From Aphidius gifuensis (Eukaryota > Arthropoda > Insecta > Hymenoptera > Braconidae), in NCBI RefSeq assembly GCF_014905175.1, contig NC_057789.1, positions 12,576,876 through 12,640,875 on the forward strand: DNA of 64,000 nucleotides, given 5' to 3'. Shown here in pieces: positions 53,114 through 62,939 of this stretch. A program made the position numbers and the translations under genes. How positions within the stretch are numbered: position 1 is the stretch's first letter; every line of letters begins with the position of its first letter. The notes under the pieces are model-generated. The model did no database searches. It had not been told where the DNA came from and worked only from the letters and a program-made list of their open reading frames with translations.

Positions 53114-54058
53114 ATGGAGAAATTAAATGATATATTGAATTTAAAATGTCCAGAATTGATAGTTAAAATTGGAAAAAATGAATACAGAGCATTGATAAGG
53201 ACAGGTAGTACACACAATGTAATGTCGTACAATGTTTTTAAATTACACTCAGATCAAGATGTCCAGGAAATGGAAGATGATCAAAATCCAGCCAATAAAA
53301 CCGTTTATTTTACATATATAATAAACGAGGTCAAATTTTATGATAAAGCAGTTGTGGAGTATGATCTTGGTTATGATATGGTATTAGGATATCAATGGAT
53401 GATTAAAAATGGGGTGTCAATAAATTATGGTGATAAATCTATCAGCATAAACAAATATAATATTGTTGAGTATTTTGGTGATATGAAGTCACAACATAAA
53501 AATGAAAAATTAAATATTATAGAAAACATGAAAATATTGAGTGAGCAACAGGGGGGTAACACCTCAAAAGATTGCCACAAAGGCAAAGATAAAAATAAAA
53601 TAAATACAACAAGTGTTGATAAATATAAAAATAATAAAAATAATAAAAATAATAATAACATATTGTTATATAAGATGGCAGCCAAAGAGGCAGAAATATT
53701 GAAATTAAAATTTGAGATAGAGGAAGCAAGAAAGGCACAAACAATAGCCGAGCAAGCGTGTGCACAAGCAGATAAATCACGAGCACAGCTTGAAGAAAAA
53801 TTTAAACATATTGAAAATATAAATAACCATCAACAAAATAAATTGAATGGTGATGACAATATGTTTAAAAATGAAAATAAAATAAATAATCAGCAGAGGG
53901 GTGATATCTCAAAAGATGCTAATCACAGTGATAAAACAATGTGTGATCAACAAAATCAAATAATAGTTGTTGATAATCAAGATAAAAATAAATTCAATGT
54001 TGTGATGAATAACCACAACAATCAAAATGATAAAATAAATTGTAATCAGCAAAATTAA
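53114..54058 (+). CDS. Retropepsin-like protein lacking the catalytic Asp, Asn-rich tail
   Basis: 314 residues from ATG 53114. Residues about 10-125 form a retropepsin-like fold: YRALIRTGSTHNVMSYNVF, where gypsy proteases have DTGS, so the catalytic Asp is Arg. The second half, DMVLGYQWMIKNGVSINYGD, is typical of Ty3/gypsy protease ends. A Lys/Asn-rich linker, a coiled coil (about 190-235: EAEILKLKFEIEEARKAQ) and an Asn/Gln-rich tail follow. No zinc knuckle. In a non-autonomous element this could act as a Gag-like RNA-binding or scaffolding protein (inference). It overlaps the next frame by 13 bases with a -1 relation. Confidence 0.7.
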   Translation: MEKLNDILNLKCPELIVKIGKNEYRALIRTGSTHNVMSYNVFKLHSDQDVQEMEDDQNPANKTVYFTYIINEVKFYDKAVVEYDLGYDMVLGYQWMIKNGVSINYGDKSISINKYNIVEYFGDMKSQHKNEKLNIIENMKILSEQQGGNTSKDCHKGKDKNKINTTSVDKYKNNKNNKNNNNILLYKMAAKEAEILKLKFEIEEARKAQTIAEQACAQADKSRAQLEEKFKHIENINNHQQNKLNGDDNMFKNENKINNQQRGDISKDANHSDKTMCDQQNQIIVVDNQDKNKFNVVMNNHNNQNDKINCNQQN

Positions 54059-54756
54059 ATTTTGTTGAAAACATATGTGAAAATAAAAGTGTATTTAATG
54101 TTGTGGATAAAACTCATAACAAATACATTGATGCAACAAATGGTTGTCATGAAAATGAATTAAATTTTGTCCATAATAATCACCAGAATCATGTTGAGAA
54201 AATAAATAATTATCACCAAATAATTTGTGATAATAATATATGTAAAAATAATACTAATAATAACAATTTGAGTGTTGCTGAAAAGAAATTGAAAGTCAAT
54301 GTGGTCAATAATAAATATGACAATGATATTGAAAAAGTAAATACTGGGCAACGATACAAACTGGTAAATAGTGTCAATAATAAAATTCAAAATAAAATCA
54401 AATGCAAGATAAAATACAAACATTTAATTAATAATAATAATATAAATGGCAGAAAGTGCAAATTTGATGGCAAATTTGGATGTAAAAGATACTTGGGTCA
54501 TTTGGATATGTTTGTTGACTTTGATTTGACTAGTCAATTGAGGAGAGTGAATGCTAAATTACTCTGGTTAATGTCATTTGCCTCATGCCAAGGACCAGGT
54601 GGCATATTGTTAGTAATCCTGATTCAAATAACTTCAATGTTATATATTGTATATAATATTCTAGAAGTTAAATTCAATAACTTAATGATGGATGCGACGA
54701 TTACAAAATGCTGGGAATATGTAAGATGTGGCATAAATTCATCTGAATTTTATTAA
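54046..54756 (+). CDS. Asn-rich open frame, possible -1 frameshift extension
   Basis: Open from 54046 to the stop at 54754-54756. No ATG is near the start; the first near-cognate codon is GTG at 54103. The frame is -1 relative to the preceding ORF and overlaps its end across an A/T-rich CAAAATTAAATTTTG stretch, so it could be reached by ribosomal frameshifting or be split by an indel. Composition continues the Asn/His-rich style of the upstream tail. The end (about residues 145-200) includes FGCKRYLGHLDMFVDFD and a hydrophobic ILLVILIQITSMLYIVY segment that may be a membrane helix. No known domain recognised. Confidence 0.5.
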   Translation, partial: SAKLNFVENICENKSVFNVVDKTHNKYIDATNGCHENELNFVHNNHQNHVEKINNYHQIICDNNICKNNTNNNNLSVAEKKLKVNVVNNKYDNDIEKVNTGQRYKLVNSVNNKIQNKIKCKIKYKHLINNNNINGRKCKFDGKFGCKRYLGHLDMFVDFDLTSQLRRVNAKLLWLMSFASCQGPGGILLVILIQITSMLYIVYNILEVKFNNLMMDATITKCWEYVRCGINSSEFY

Positions 54757-55071
54757 TCAACGTAAATGTATATTATATCCTTTTTAAAAAATAATTTAGA
54801 GTTTTAATATTTGATAATTATAATTTTTGTATTTTAAATTTCAAGGTCAAAGATTAATTTGATTGTAAAAAGAAATATTTGTGGTTGTAAATAGGATTAG
54901 TATAAAATTTTATTTGGGTACAGTTAAAATTAATGTTAAATGGAAAATAATAGCGATTTTAAAGTCTATGATGATTAAGAATTTTAAATTGTTTATTGTA
55001 AATATTTTGTATCCTACTTGTATGTAAACGCTACTATAATTTTCATTAATAATGATAAATCATGTATAATG

Positions 55072-55082
55072 AAAAAGGGGGG
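55072..55082 (+). other. Polypurine tract
   Basis: AAAAAGGGGGG just before the right LTR, the expected site for plus-strand priming. Confidence 0.8.
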
Positions 55083-55086
55083 TAGT

Positions 55087-55521
55087 TGTAGCGTGTAAAA
55101 ACAGATACACCCATATTGTAAATATAAAATGTATATATGTATGTATTGGTGCCTCCGTGACACCAGTATAATTGTTATATTTATTGAGTGATGTATGTAT
55201 GAGTGGAAATGTGTGCTGCGTGTCGTAGAGACGACGTAGAAAAATATAAACTGCACTTCTTGTTCGGCCACCATCGAGTGCGTCCGAAAAACATTGAGAA
55301 TATTAATTAAAAACTGTATTTGTGATTTGGCTCTGCCATATCACAACTAGTAAAATATATACATATTGTGTCTTGTTAAATTGTCGTATTAAATATTCTA
55401 CTTGTTAAATAAATTGTTTCATTATTATTAATATTAAATATAATTTGTATCTCTGTTTTAAATTATTGTTTTAAAATCAAATTAAATGTAAAATAGTAAG
55501 TGAGAAAAAAGTCTACTCACA
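55087..55521 (+). repeat. Right LTR
   Basis: 435 bp, same length as the left LTR, ending GTCTACTCACA. Differences from the left LTR are few: C/T near position 177, T/A near 206, T/C near 224 and T/C near the end. Confidence 0.95.
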
Positions 55522-55650
55522 TATGTTCAGTAGGGCGCTGCAGTCTCGTTTTGTCAGCGCTCTATGTTATGCGAATATCCACGGATTTCTTTAAGTTTGG
55601 TTCGTCAAGGTATGCGGTTGTTTGAGAAAAGTTTTAAAGGAAAATACAAA

Positions 55651-56655
55651 ATGAGTGGAAGAGTTAATAGAAAGGTAAGTCATTTATTTTATTATACAAT
55701 TAATTAGTTTCCTTTTAATTCATTTTATTTTTTTTACTTTTATTTAATAAATTAGTTGTGTGGCTTTTTTATTATATATTTTTTCTTCGCTGAACGTGTG
55801 TGCAATCAAGAGATTTACCCACGTGTTTTGCAAAGAAAAAAATATATAATATAAAAAAAAAGCCACACCACTAATTTATTAAATAAATAAAAATAAATAA
55901 ATTTTTTATGTAAAAGAAAATACAATAAACATAAAATTAATATGAAAAAACAAAAAAAGAATGGTTAGAACGCATGCTTGAAAAATTGCATCACGCAAGC
56001 ACGTTTTCTAACCTTTTTTGTTCTTCTTATCAATTTTAATGTATTCTCTTTTAATTTATTTTGTTCTATTAATTTTATTTTATTTATTCATTTTTATTTA
56101 ATAAATGAACAGTGTTTCTATTATATTTTCTCTTAACGCTGAACACGTGTGCAATCTCTTTCACGCACGTGTTTTGCAGACAGGAAAATATAATAAAAAA
56201 AACGCTAATTAAATAAATCAAAATAAATCAAATAAAATTAATAGAATAAAATAAAATAAAAGAAAAGACAATAAAATTGATAAGAAAAACAAAAAAGGTT
56301 GCTTAGAATGCATGCTTGAGCAATTGCATCACGCAAGCACGTGTTCTCATCAATCCTTTTTGTTTTTATTGTTAATTTTATTGTATTTTATTCTTTTAAT
56401 TAATATTATATCATTTTTATTTATTTTTTTTTCCAGCGTGTAGGTCTATTGAGAAGACTTCTAGAAAGAAATTTGAGGGTCCAATATAATGCAATGTCCA
56501 GGTCGGAGCAAGATAAGAAGCCACCGTCCCTGTTATCACTAACGAAGGTAATTTTTTATATTGTTATATTTTTATTTTCAATTATTTTTGTAATTTTACT
56601 AATTTTTATATATATATGGGGCATTCTGAGTCAATTCAGCTGGTCATCTGCCTGA
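55651..56655 (+). CDS. Small spliced gene, possible single-pass membrane tail
   Basis: Exon 1 (55651-55674) encodes MSGRVNRK and ends at a perfect GTAAGT donor. A 762-base intron ends TTTTTTTTCCAG, and exon 2 starts at 56437 in frame: RVGLLRRLLERNLRVQYNAM, then SRSEQDKKPPSLLSLTK. After LTK a GTAATT donor at 56548 may start another intron. If instead it is read through, the frame gives a hydrophobic helix (VIFYIVIFLFSIIFVILLIF) and stops at 56655. AT-rich introns readily mimic such helices, so the tail is doubtful. The family is not recognised. The first intron contains the duplicated hairpins at 55741-56368. Confidence 0.45.
55741..56368. repeat. Duplicated pair of hairpins within an intron
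   Basis: Two hairpin types alternate. Type A, 55741-55885 and about 56064-56250, has long A/T arms and a loop with two GCACGTG/CACGTGT-like E-box words. Type B, 55951-56022 and 56287-56368, has AAAAAGGTT(A/G)-GAA arms around GCATGCTTGA...TTGCATCACGCAAGCACG. The A-B unit of about 335 bp is tandemly duplicated. Confidence 0.75.
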
Positions 56656-57036
56656 CCCTCTCGGATTGAGTTAAAAATTTTTTTATATGTTGTTTTTGGC
56701 TTCTTATGCAGCCTGAATTTTTTCGACAATTTTGTGACGTATTTTAGTTGGTAAAGTAGAGTGTTTTAATGTTAATTCTCTTCTTTCATAAAAAAAGCCC
56801 CAATTTATATACATGAAATATTTTCCCTAAAATGAGGTACTCAATCCACGTATATTCAATTAAAAATGAGAGTGGGCCGAGACGTTTTTATGCTTTTTTT
56901 TTTTTTTTTCAATTTTTTTTTTCAAAATATTTTGAAAAAAAAAAAAAAAAATTGAATTTTTAAATACAAAAAAATAAAACAAAATTAAAACATATCTTGG
57001 TAAAATGTCATTTTCGGCATATTTTAAAACTAAAAA
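56656..57036. other. No gene recognised
   Basis: AT-rich sequence with long T and A runs near 56900-56960 and no supportable feature. Confidence 0.4.
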
Positions 57037-57308
57037 GTGGAAAATTTAACGAACATTTCGTCAAAAATTGAAATTTTTCATAAAAATGCACTTAAAGTGA
57101 ATACTGTATTGGCTTTGAACTATAAAATCGAAAAACCATCGAATAATAGTGTTTTACAATCACCAGATCTAAACCAATTATTCAAAGAAAATTTCGAACA
57201 TTTCATAGAAGATGTTGAGGAAGCTGAATGTAACATGGGAAAAAATTAAAGTTTTGGAAAAACAAAATAAGTTAAAAATTAATATTTTTGGTATAGATGA
57301 TGATGATA

Positions 57309-57348
<40 letters not shown>

Positions 57349-59774
57349 GAATAAAAATAAAAAACGTAGAAAAGAAAGGGTTGTACCATATTATATAAGC
57401 AAAAATGAATCAGATCATGAAACGATTCATCTTTTAATGGTTGAAAGAGAAGTAGAAGCGGAAGACGATGATGATGATGATGATGATGTTGTTGTTGCTG
57501 ATTTCAATTCACGAAAAAATTTGTCACAAAATCATTTCGCATGGATCAAAAACTTATCAAGATTAGTAAGCTCGTAAATTTCTAAACATAATGGGAAGAA
57601 AATAATTTGCAATCGCTGCTTATGTCATTTTCGATGTCAAAAATCACGGGATAATCATGAAAAACTTTGTAGTGAAAAATGTAAAAGTGCAATGAGATTA
57701 CCGACTGCAAAAAATAATATTTTACAACTTAGAAGTTATAAACATCAATTAACGGTACCGTTTATAATTCATGGTGATTTAGAATGTTTATTGGAAAAAG
57801 TGCAGAGTGAAGATTTTGAAAAAAATCAAATTTATCAAAAACATGTTCCAAGTAGTGCAGCATATTATTTAAAGTGTAGTTATGATGCTCACTTTTCAAG
57901 TTCAATCTTCATAGGGGTAAAAATTCAATTGAATAGTTTATTACAGAGCTTGAACAAATTGGTTATCAAGTCAATAAAATAATAGATGATATTAAACCAA
58001 TGTCTCTTACACGAGATGAAGAATTACAATTTTTGAATGCTAAAAAATATTATATTTGTAACAAAAATTTCACGAAAAATGACGTTAAAGTATGTGATCA
58101 TTCTCATTGGACCTCAGAATACCGAGGTGCTGCCCATCAAATATGCAATATAAATTATCAAGAATCATGTACCATCCCAGTAGCATTTCATAACCTCACA
58201 GGCTATGATGCACATTTTATCCTCAAAAAATTAAAAAACCAGTTTGAAGGTAAAATTGATATACTTGGAATCAATAAAGAAAGATATATTTCATTTACAA
58301 AACGTGTCAAGGGTACTAGAATAAAATTGAGATTCATCGATTCATATAAATTTATGGCAAGTTCCATAGATTCACTATCGAATATTCTAGATGATAATAA
58401 AAAATCAATAACGAAAAGTCTCTGAAAAATGATGATGAATTCAATTTAATTACAAAGAAGGAAGTATTTCCATATGATTATCTTGATAAATGGGAAAAAT
58501 TTGATGACACAACACTTCCATCGAAAGATCAATTTTATTCAAAATTGAATGAAGAAAATATTTCAGATGAAGCATATGCACATGCTCTGAATGTTTGGCA
58601 AAAGTTCAATATAAAAACACTTGGGAGTATTCTGATTTATATTTACAAACTGATGTTGCCCTTTTAGCTGATGTTTTTGAAAGCTTCAGAGCTGATTGTT
58701 CGAATACATATAAGTTAGATCCAGCACATTATTATACGCTACCTGGACTTAGTTATAGTGCAATGTTCAGATTGAGCTAGAATTGTCAACAGATCCTGAA
58801 ATGATGTTGTTTATTGAGCAAGGTATAAAAGGTGATTTATCACAAGTCTCAAATCGATATGGAAAAGCAAATGATCGATATATGGAAAACAAATATAATC
58901 CTGAGGAAGAACTTTGATTTGAATAATATGTATGGAGCAGCAATGAGAGAATATCTTCCAACTTGTAAATTTGAATGGATTGATAACTTTTATATTTTAA
59001 TATTAAATTCAACTGCTGATAACTCGAAATATGGATACATTCTTGAAGTTGATTTAGATTATCCTGCAAGTTTGCATCATCATCATGAAGATTTTCAGTT
59101 AGCACCAGTACGTGAAAAACCATCTCTAGAAACCAGTAAAACTCCGAAATTATTGACAACTCTAGATAATAAAAAAAATTATGTTATTCATTACAGGAAT
59201 TTGAAAAAAATATTGTTCTTTGGGGATGATTATTACTAAAGTTCATCGTGTTTTAAAATTTGAACAAAGTACATGGCTTCAATCTTATATTGATCTTAAT
59301 ACAGAGTTACGAAGGGAAGCCCGTAGTGCATTTGAAAAAGATTTTAGAAAATTATTCATCAATGCAATTTATGGTAAAACTCTAGAGTCTGTAAGAACTC
59401 GTAAATCAATAAAACTTGTACAAAAATATGGTGGTAGAGGTGGAGCAAGATTTTATATCTCAAAGCCAAACTTTCACAGTCATTTATTCATTGATGATCT
59501 TGTAATAATTGAGATGAAACCAACAAGTATACTTTTTAATAAACCAATTTATCTCGGATTTTCTATTTTGGAAATGTCAAAAACATATATGTATGATTTT
59601 CATTATAATTTCATAAAACAAAAATATGAAGATAAAGTGAAGTATTTTTATGGCAATACTGGTTCTGCTGTTTACCATGTATTCAGCCATAATCCTTACG
59701 ATTTAATCCGTAAGAATCCTAATAACTTTGATACATTTGATTATCCAGAAAATAATCAATCAAAGATCTCATAA
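57037..59774 (+). pseudogene. Polinton DNA polymerase B, remnant 3
   Basis: Spread over several frames. N-terminal pieces (57037-57577) end in NHFAWIKNLSRLVSS, then a Cys/His segment NRCLCHFRC, Exo I region IHGDLECLL, zinc-like CDHSHWTSEYRGAAHQICN, Exo II FHNLTGYDAHF, FIDSYKFMASS, TDVALLADVFESF and motif [12 protein letters not shown], and motif B INAIYGKTLESVR. Motif C is changed from DTDS to NTGS (YGNTGSAVY), removing both catalytic Asp. Truncated after FDYPENN by the insertion at 59809. Two GAT expansions encode poly-Asp. Confidence 0.88.
57298..57350 (+). repeat. (GAT)n microsatellite in polymerase remnant
   Basis: About 17 GAT/AAT triplets coding for poly-Asp, with a shorter tract at 57461-57490. 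The corresponding site in the complete element's polymerase has no such run. Confidence 0.9.
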
Positions 59775-59808
59775 ACATGAAGTAACAACGAGAACAATTG
59801 AAAAAAGA

Positions 59809-60790
59809 TAGTCAAGTTCCCCAAGGTGCACCCTAAGTGTTCCGTAGGATTTTTTATTTTTTTTCTTGCTGTTTACAAAATATTGCAAAACAGTTTTGTA
59901 CCACATCGTTGAATAAAAAAAAAAATAAACGACCGAAAAATTTGAAAAAAATATCGTAGAGTCTACAGATGAAGCGTCGTCAATTAAAACATTGCCGGAA
60001 TTGATCGGTCAATATTTGGAATTTGGCCATGTTCAAAAATGGGCATATTAAATCTAATAAGGCCCAAAAAATAAAAAAAAATATCATGTCTGTTTTTGGA
60101 AAAAAAAAAAACCTAAATTTGTTTTAACATCGACTAATTCGGTTCAGCGGTTTAAAAAATATCGCGAAAAAACAATTTGTGACACTACATATCGTTGAAT
60201 AAAAAAAAAAATAAACGACCAAAAAATTAAAAAAAAATATCGTAGAGAGCAATGAAGTCAGTCGATTAAAACATTGTTGAATTGATCGGTCAATATTTGG
60301 AATTGGGCCATGTCCAAAAATGGGCATATTAAATCTAATAAGGCCCAAAAAATAAAAAAAATATCATGTCTGTTTTTGGAAAAAAAAAAAAACCTAAATT
60401 TGTTTTAACATCGACTGATTCGGTTCAGCGGTTCAAAAAATATCACGAAAAAACAATTTGTGACACTACATATCGTTGAATAATAAAAAAAATAAACGAC
60501 CGAAAAATTTGAAAAAAATATCGTAGAGTCTACAGATGAAGCGTCGTCGATTAAAACATTACCGGAATTGATCCGTCAATATTTGGAATTGAGCCGTGTC
60601 CAAAAATGGGCATATTAAATCCAATAAGGCCCCAAAATTAAAAATAAATATGACCATTGCTTTTGGCCAAAAAAAATAAAGAAAATGAGCATCTCACAAG
60701 CCAATTCGATTCAGGACTTCTCGTTTTATTTCAAAATAATAAAAAGTCACAGAAAAGCGAAAAGATAAGTGTCTTACGGAACACTAAAAA
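59809..60790. mobile_element. Second copy of the AGTGTTCCGTAGG element
   Basis: Starts TAGTCAAGTTCCCCAAGG, has AGTGTTCCGTAGG at 59836-59848 and C(T)TACGGAACACT at 60773-60785, and contains three diverged internal units (CTACAGATGAAGCGTC, CATTGCCGGAATTGATC, TTCGGTTCAGCGG). Relative to 22369-23967 it has fewer units and a consistent set of substitutions (TTGATCGGTC instead of CGATCCGTC). Confidence 0.75.
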
Positions 60791-61060
60791 TAGCTCTGAG
60801 TTGGGAAGATAATAAACGTCAGTCATATAAATATTCGCAAATCGTAAACCATTTGGATCAACAATTAAACTCATTTAATCGTTCGTTTTACCACAATTAC
60901 TTCCTCCAATTATCGCGCATGTTATTGTATTTGGTCGTAAATCACCATGTCGTTTTTTTATTAAACCATTACTATTTTTTGTTGTAATTATATCAAAGTT
61001 TATAACTGGTAATTTTAAAGCTTGTTTCTGGTATTCTATCGTAATGAGCACTGAGCTCAA
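60791..61060 (-). pseudogene. Polinton packaging ATPase, N-terminal remnant
   Basis: Starts near 61060 on the minus strand; KLPVINFDIITTKNSNG, KKRHGDLRPNTITCAIIG and an intact Walker A GGSNCGKT match the ATPase at 35429. A frame change follows, then DPNGLRFANIY, and the sequence stops at the border of the inserted element. Walker B is gone. Confidence 0.8.
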
Positions 61061-61080
61061 ATCCTATATATTTTATCTTT

Positions 61081-61366
61081 ATTATTTAATTTATTACCAA
61101 ATATCGATCATGAAAATAATATAATTTCATATTTTAACAGTTATGATACAATTGAAATACCAACTGGAAGTTATAAAATAGATGATCTAGCTGCTTACTT
61201 AGAAAAATATCAAATCAAAATTACATATAATAAAAATACTCTACATTCATATATCACAAGTGGAAGAGTCATTGATGATTTACAACTAAAAATTGTTGAT
61301 CAAAACGGTAAATTAGTCAATTTTCGTGGTGAAACAATAACCATTACGTTACATGTAAAATCATAG
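61081..61366 (+). pseudogene. Minor capsid protein remnant with internal deletion
   Basis: IPTGSYKIDDLAAYLEKYQI corresponds to the middle of the gene at 33040-33723, and KIVDQNGKLVNFRGETITI to its C-terminus. The segment between, and the N-terminus, are deleted. Divergently placed next to the ATPase remnant because the PLA2 and protease genes have been lost. Confidence 0.75.
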
Positions 61367-61413
61367 GAATGGAAATTTCTTTCAATTCACGCGCAATAAA
61401 AAGTGGGTCATCG

Positions 61414-61450
61414 TATAAAAGCAGCACATCATGGACACCTCCAGTCAGTC
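61414..61450 (+). promoter_or_regulatory. Core promoter of remnant 3 capsid unit
   Basis: TATAAAAG at 61414 and TCAGTC at 61445, 31 bases apart, as in the other two capsid units. Confidence 0.55.
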
Positions 61451-61544
61451 TGAATCGAGCAGTCAAGAAGTTGACACCTCAGAATATAAATTACCTGCAG
61501 AGTCTAGGTCTAAAAGTAAAAAAAAATTTTGGATCAGTTATTGA
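61431..61544 (+). CDS. Short Ser-rich protein (Polinton remnant 3)
   Basis: 37 residues starting MDTSSQSESS, with DTSEYKL and SRSKSKKK, ending KFWISY. Its position between TATA box and capsid gene, its Ser-rich start and the TSEY/SRS words relate it to the ORFs at 19650-19808 and 32832-32984, but the CCFFC tail is missing, either diverged or truncated. Confidence 0.35.
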   Translation: MDTSSQSESSSQEVDTSEYKLPAESRSKSKKKFWISY

Positions 61545-61581
61545 ATAAATATAACTTGTTTTAATTGTTTGACACGTCAAA

Positions 61582-62747
61582 ATGAGTGATGAAAATATTT
61601 TCGATATTTACGCGCCAGTTCAATTTAACATAAAATATCGAACTATGTGCTACATGCTCATCAGTCATTTGGATCAACCAGTTTCGATAATAGTGATGAA
61701 ATGAGAATATCAATACAGAATCAAAATTTGTTTGTTCTACCATCAAGAAGCTATATACGTATGAGAGGAAAATTCACGCAACAACGTGCTGCTGCAAATG
61801 CAGAAGATCCACTTGCTAATATTTTATCTTCAACATTAGTAAATAATGCTATGTGTTTTTCGTTTGATGAAATGAGTTATGAATTAAATGGAGTTTTAAT
61901 TGATAAATCAAAGAATGATGCTATAACATCTACAATGGAAAATTATTTGTCATTAAGTTTGAGAATGAATTATGAAAATGCAGAGTGGATAAATCAAAAT
62001 GGTATGAAATAAATAAATGATGACCGATATTTTGATATATGCGTTCCATCAAATATGATTTTTGGCTTTGCTGAAGATTATCAAAAAATAATTTTCAATG
62101 CGAAACATGAACTCATTATGATACGATAACGTTCAAATATTAATGCGATCGTACGAGATAATGAGACAGTTCCTGATATGCCAGAATTCGATTCAAAACT
62201 TACAAAAATTGAATGGCTTGTACCGTATATAATGTTATCAAACCAAAATAAAATTGATATAATAAAATATATACAAAAAGATCCTGTCATTTCTATTGGA
62301 TTTAGAAATTGGGATTTATATGAATATCCATTGCTGCCACAAATAACTCATCATATATGGACAGTGAAAACAACTCAACTGGAAAAGCCACGTTATGTTA
62401 TTCTTGGTTTTCAATCAAATAGAAAAAAAGTTGGCAAAAAGATGTAACACATTTTGATCATTGTAAAATAACAAATGTTAAACTTTATCTAAATTCTCAT
62501 ATTTTTCGATATGGTAATTTATATCGTGATATTGAAAAAAATTATTATACGATGCCTTTATTATACGATATGTATGCTAATTTTGCAGTCTCACTATGGC
62601 TCAAAAATAGATTTAGTGTCAAAAGATAGTTTCATTAAAAAATCTCCATTAATTGTTATTGATTGTAGTAAACAAAATGAGTTTTTGAAGACTGGTGCTG
62701 TAGATGTACGTTCAGAATTTAAATCGAAAGAAAACTTTCATAATTAA
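61582..62747 (+). pseudogene. Polinton major capsid protein, remnant 3
   Basis: Starts MSDENIFDIYAPVQ. After a frameshift near 61640 it continues MLHAHQSFGSTSFDNSDEMR, MSYELNGVLIDKSKND and, after a stop, GFAEDYQKIIFNAKHELIM, KIEWLVPYIMLSNQNK, LYEYPLLPQITHHIW, LEKPRYVILGFQ, then a frame change and SPLIVIDCSKQNEFLKTGAV. It is more diverged from the complete copy than remnant 1 is, and lacks the last part of the gene. Confidence 0.85.
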
Positions 62748-62939
62748 TTGACTGACCTGTCTGTCTCCTTTAAATATATATCTTTCCTTTTTTCTATCAA
62801 ATCAAACTCTGAGCCGATTTTTGTTTTCGAAGCATCCGCGGCCGAAGATCAATAACAAAAGTTTATTGTTAAGTTAATATTAACAATTGGATCCTAGCTT
62901 CAATAGTTGACCGATTTTAATAATTTTTTTTTTGTTCTA
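62748..62939. other. No gene recognised
   Basis: Spacer between the capsid remnant and the terminal satellite; a short GC-richer patch near 62820-62850. Confidence 0.35.

Larger units (their letters stand above)
51840..55525 (+). mobile_element. Young non-autonomous LTR retroelement (with TATG duplications)
   Basis: Two 435-bp LTRs (51844-52278, 55087-55521), TG...CA ends, 4-bp TATG target duplications at 51840-51843 and 55522-55525, a primer-binding-site-like region directly after the left LTR and a GAAAAAGGGGGG polypurine tract before the right LTR. The 2.8-kb interior carries a dead retropepsin-like protein and an Asn-rich frame but no reverse transcriptase, RNase H or integrase, so mobilisation must have been in trans. 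LTRs differ at about four positions. Confidence 0.93.
57037..62747. mobile_element. Polinton remnant 3, inverted and internally deleted
   Basis: Gene order polymerase(+), ATPase(-), minor capsid(+), short ORF(+), capsid(+) is that of the complete element read backwards. Integrase, fibre, the 36185-type protein, PLA2 and protease are missing. An unrelated AGTGTTCCGTAGG element (59809-60790) lies between the truncated polymerase and the truncated ATPase. No terminal repeats or duplications were found. Confidence 0.85.

Noticed and set aside
53425..53786. Minus-strand hydrophobic frames opposite the LTR element ORF
   Set aside because: They mirror Asn/Lys-rich codons of the plus-strand gene (Leu/Phe-rich shadow), with no independent support.
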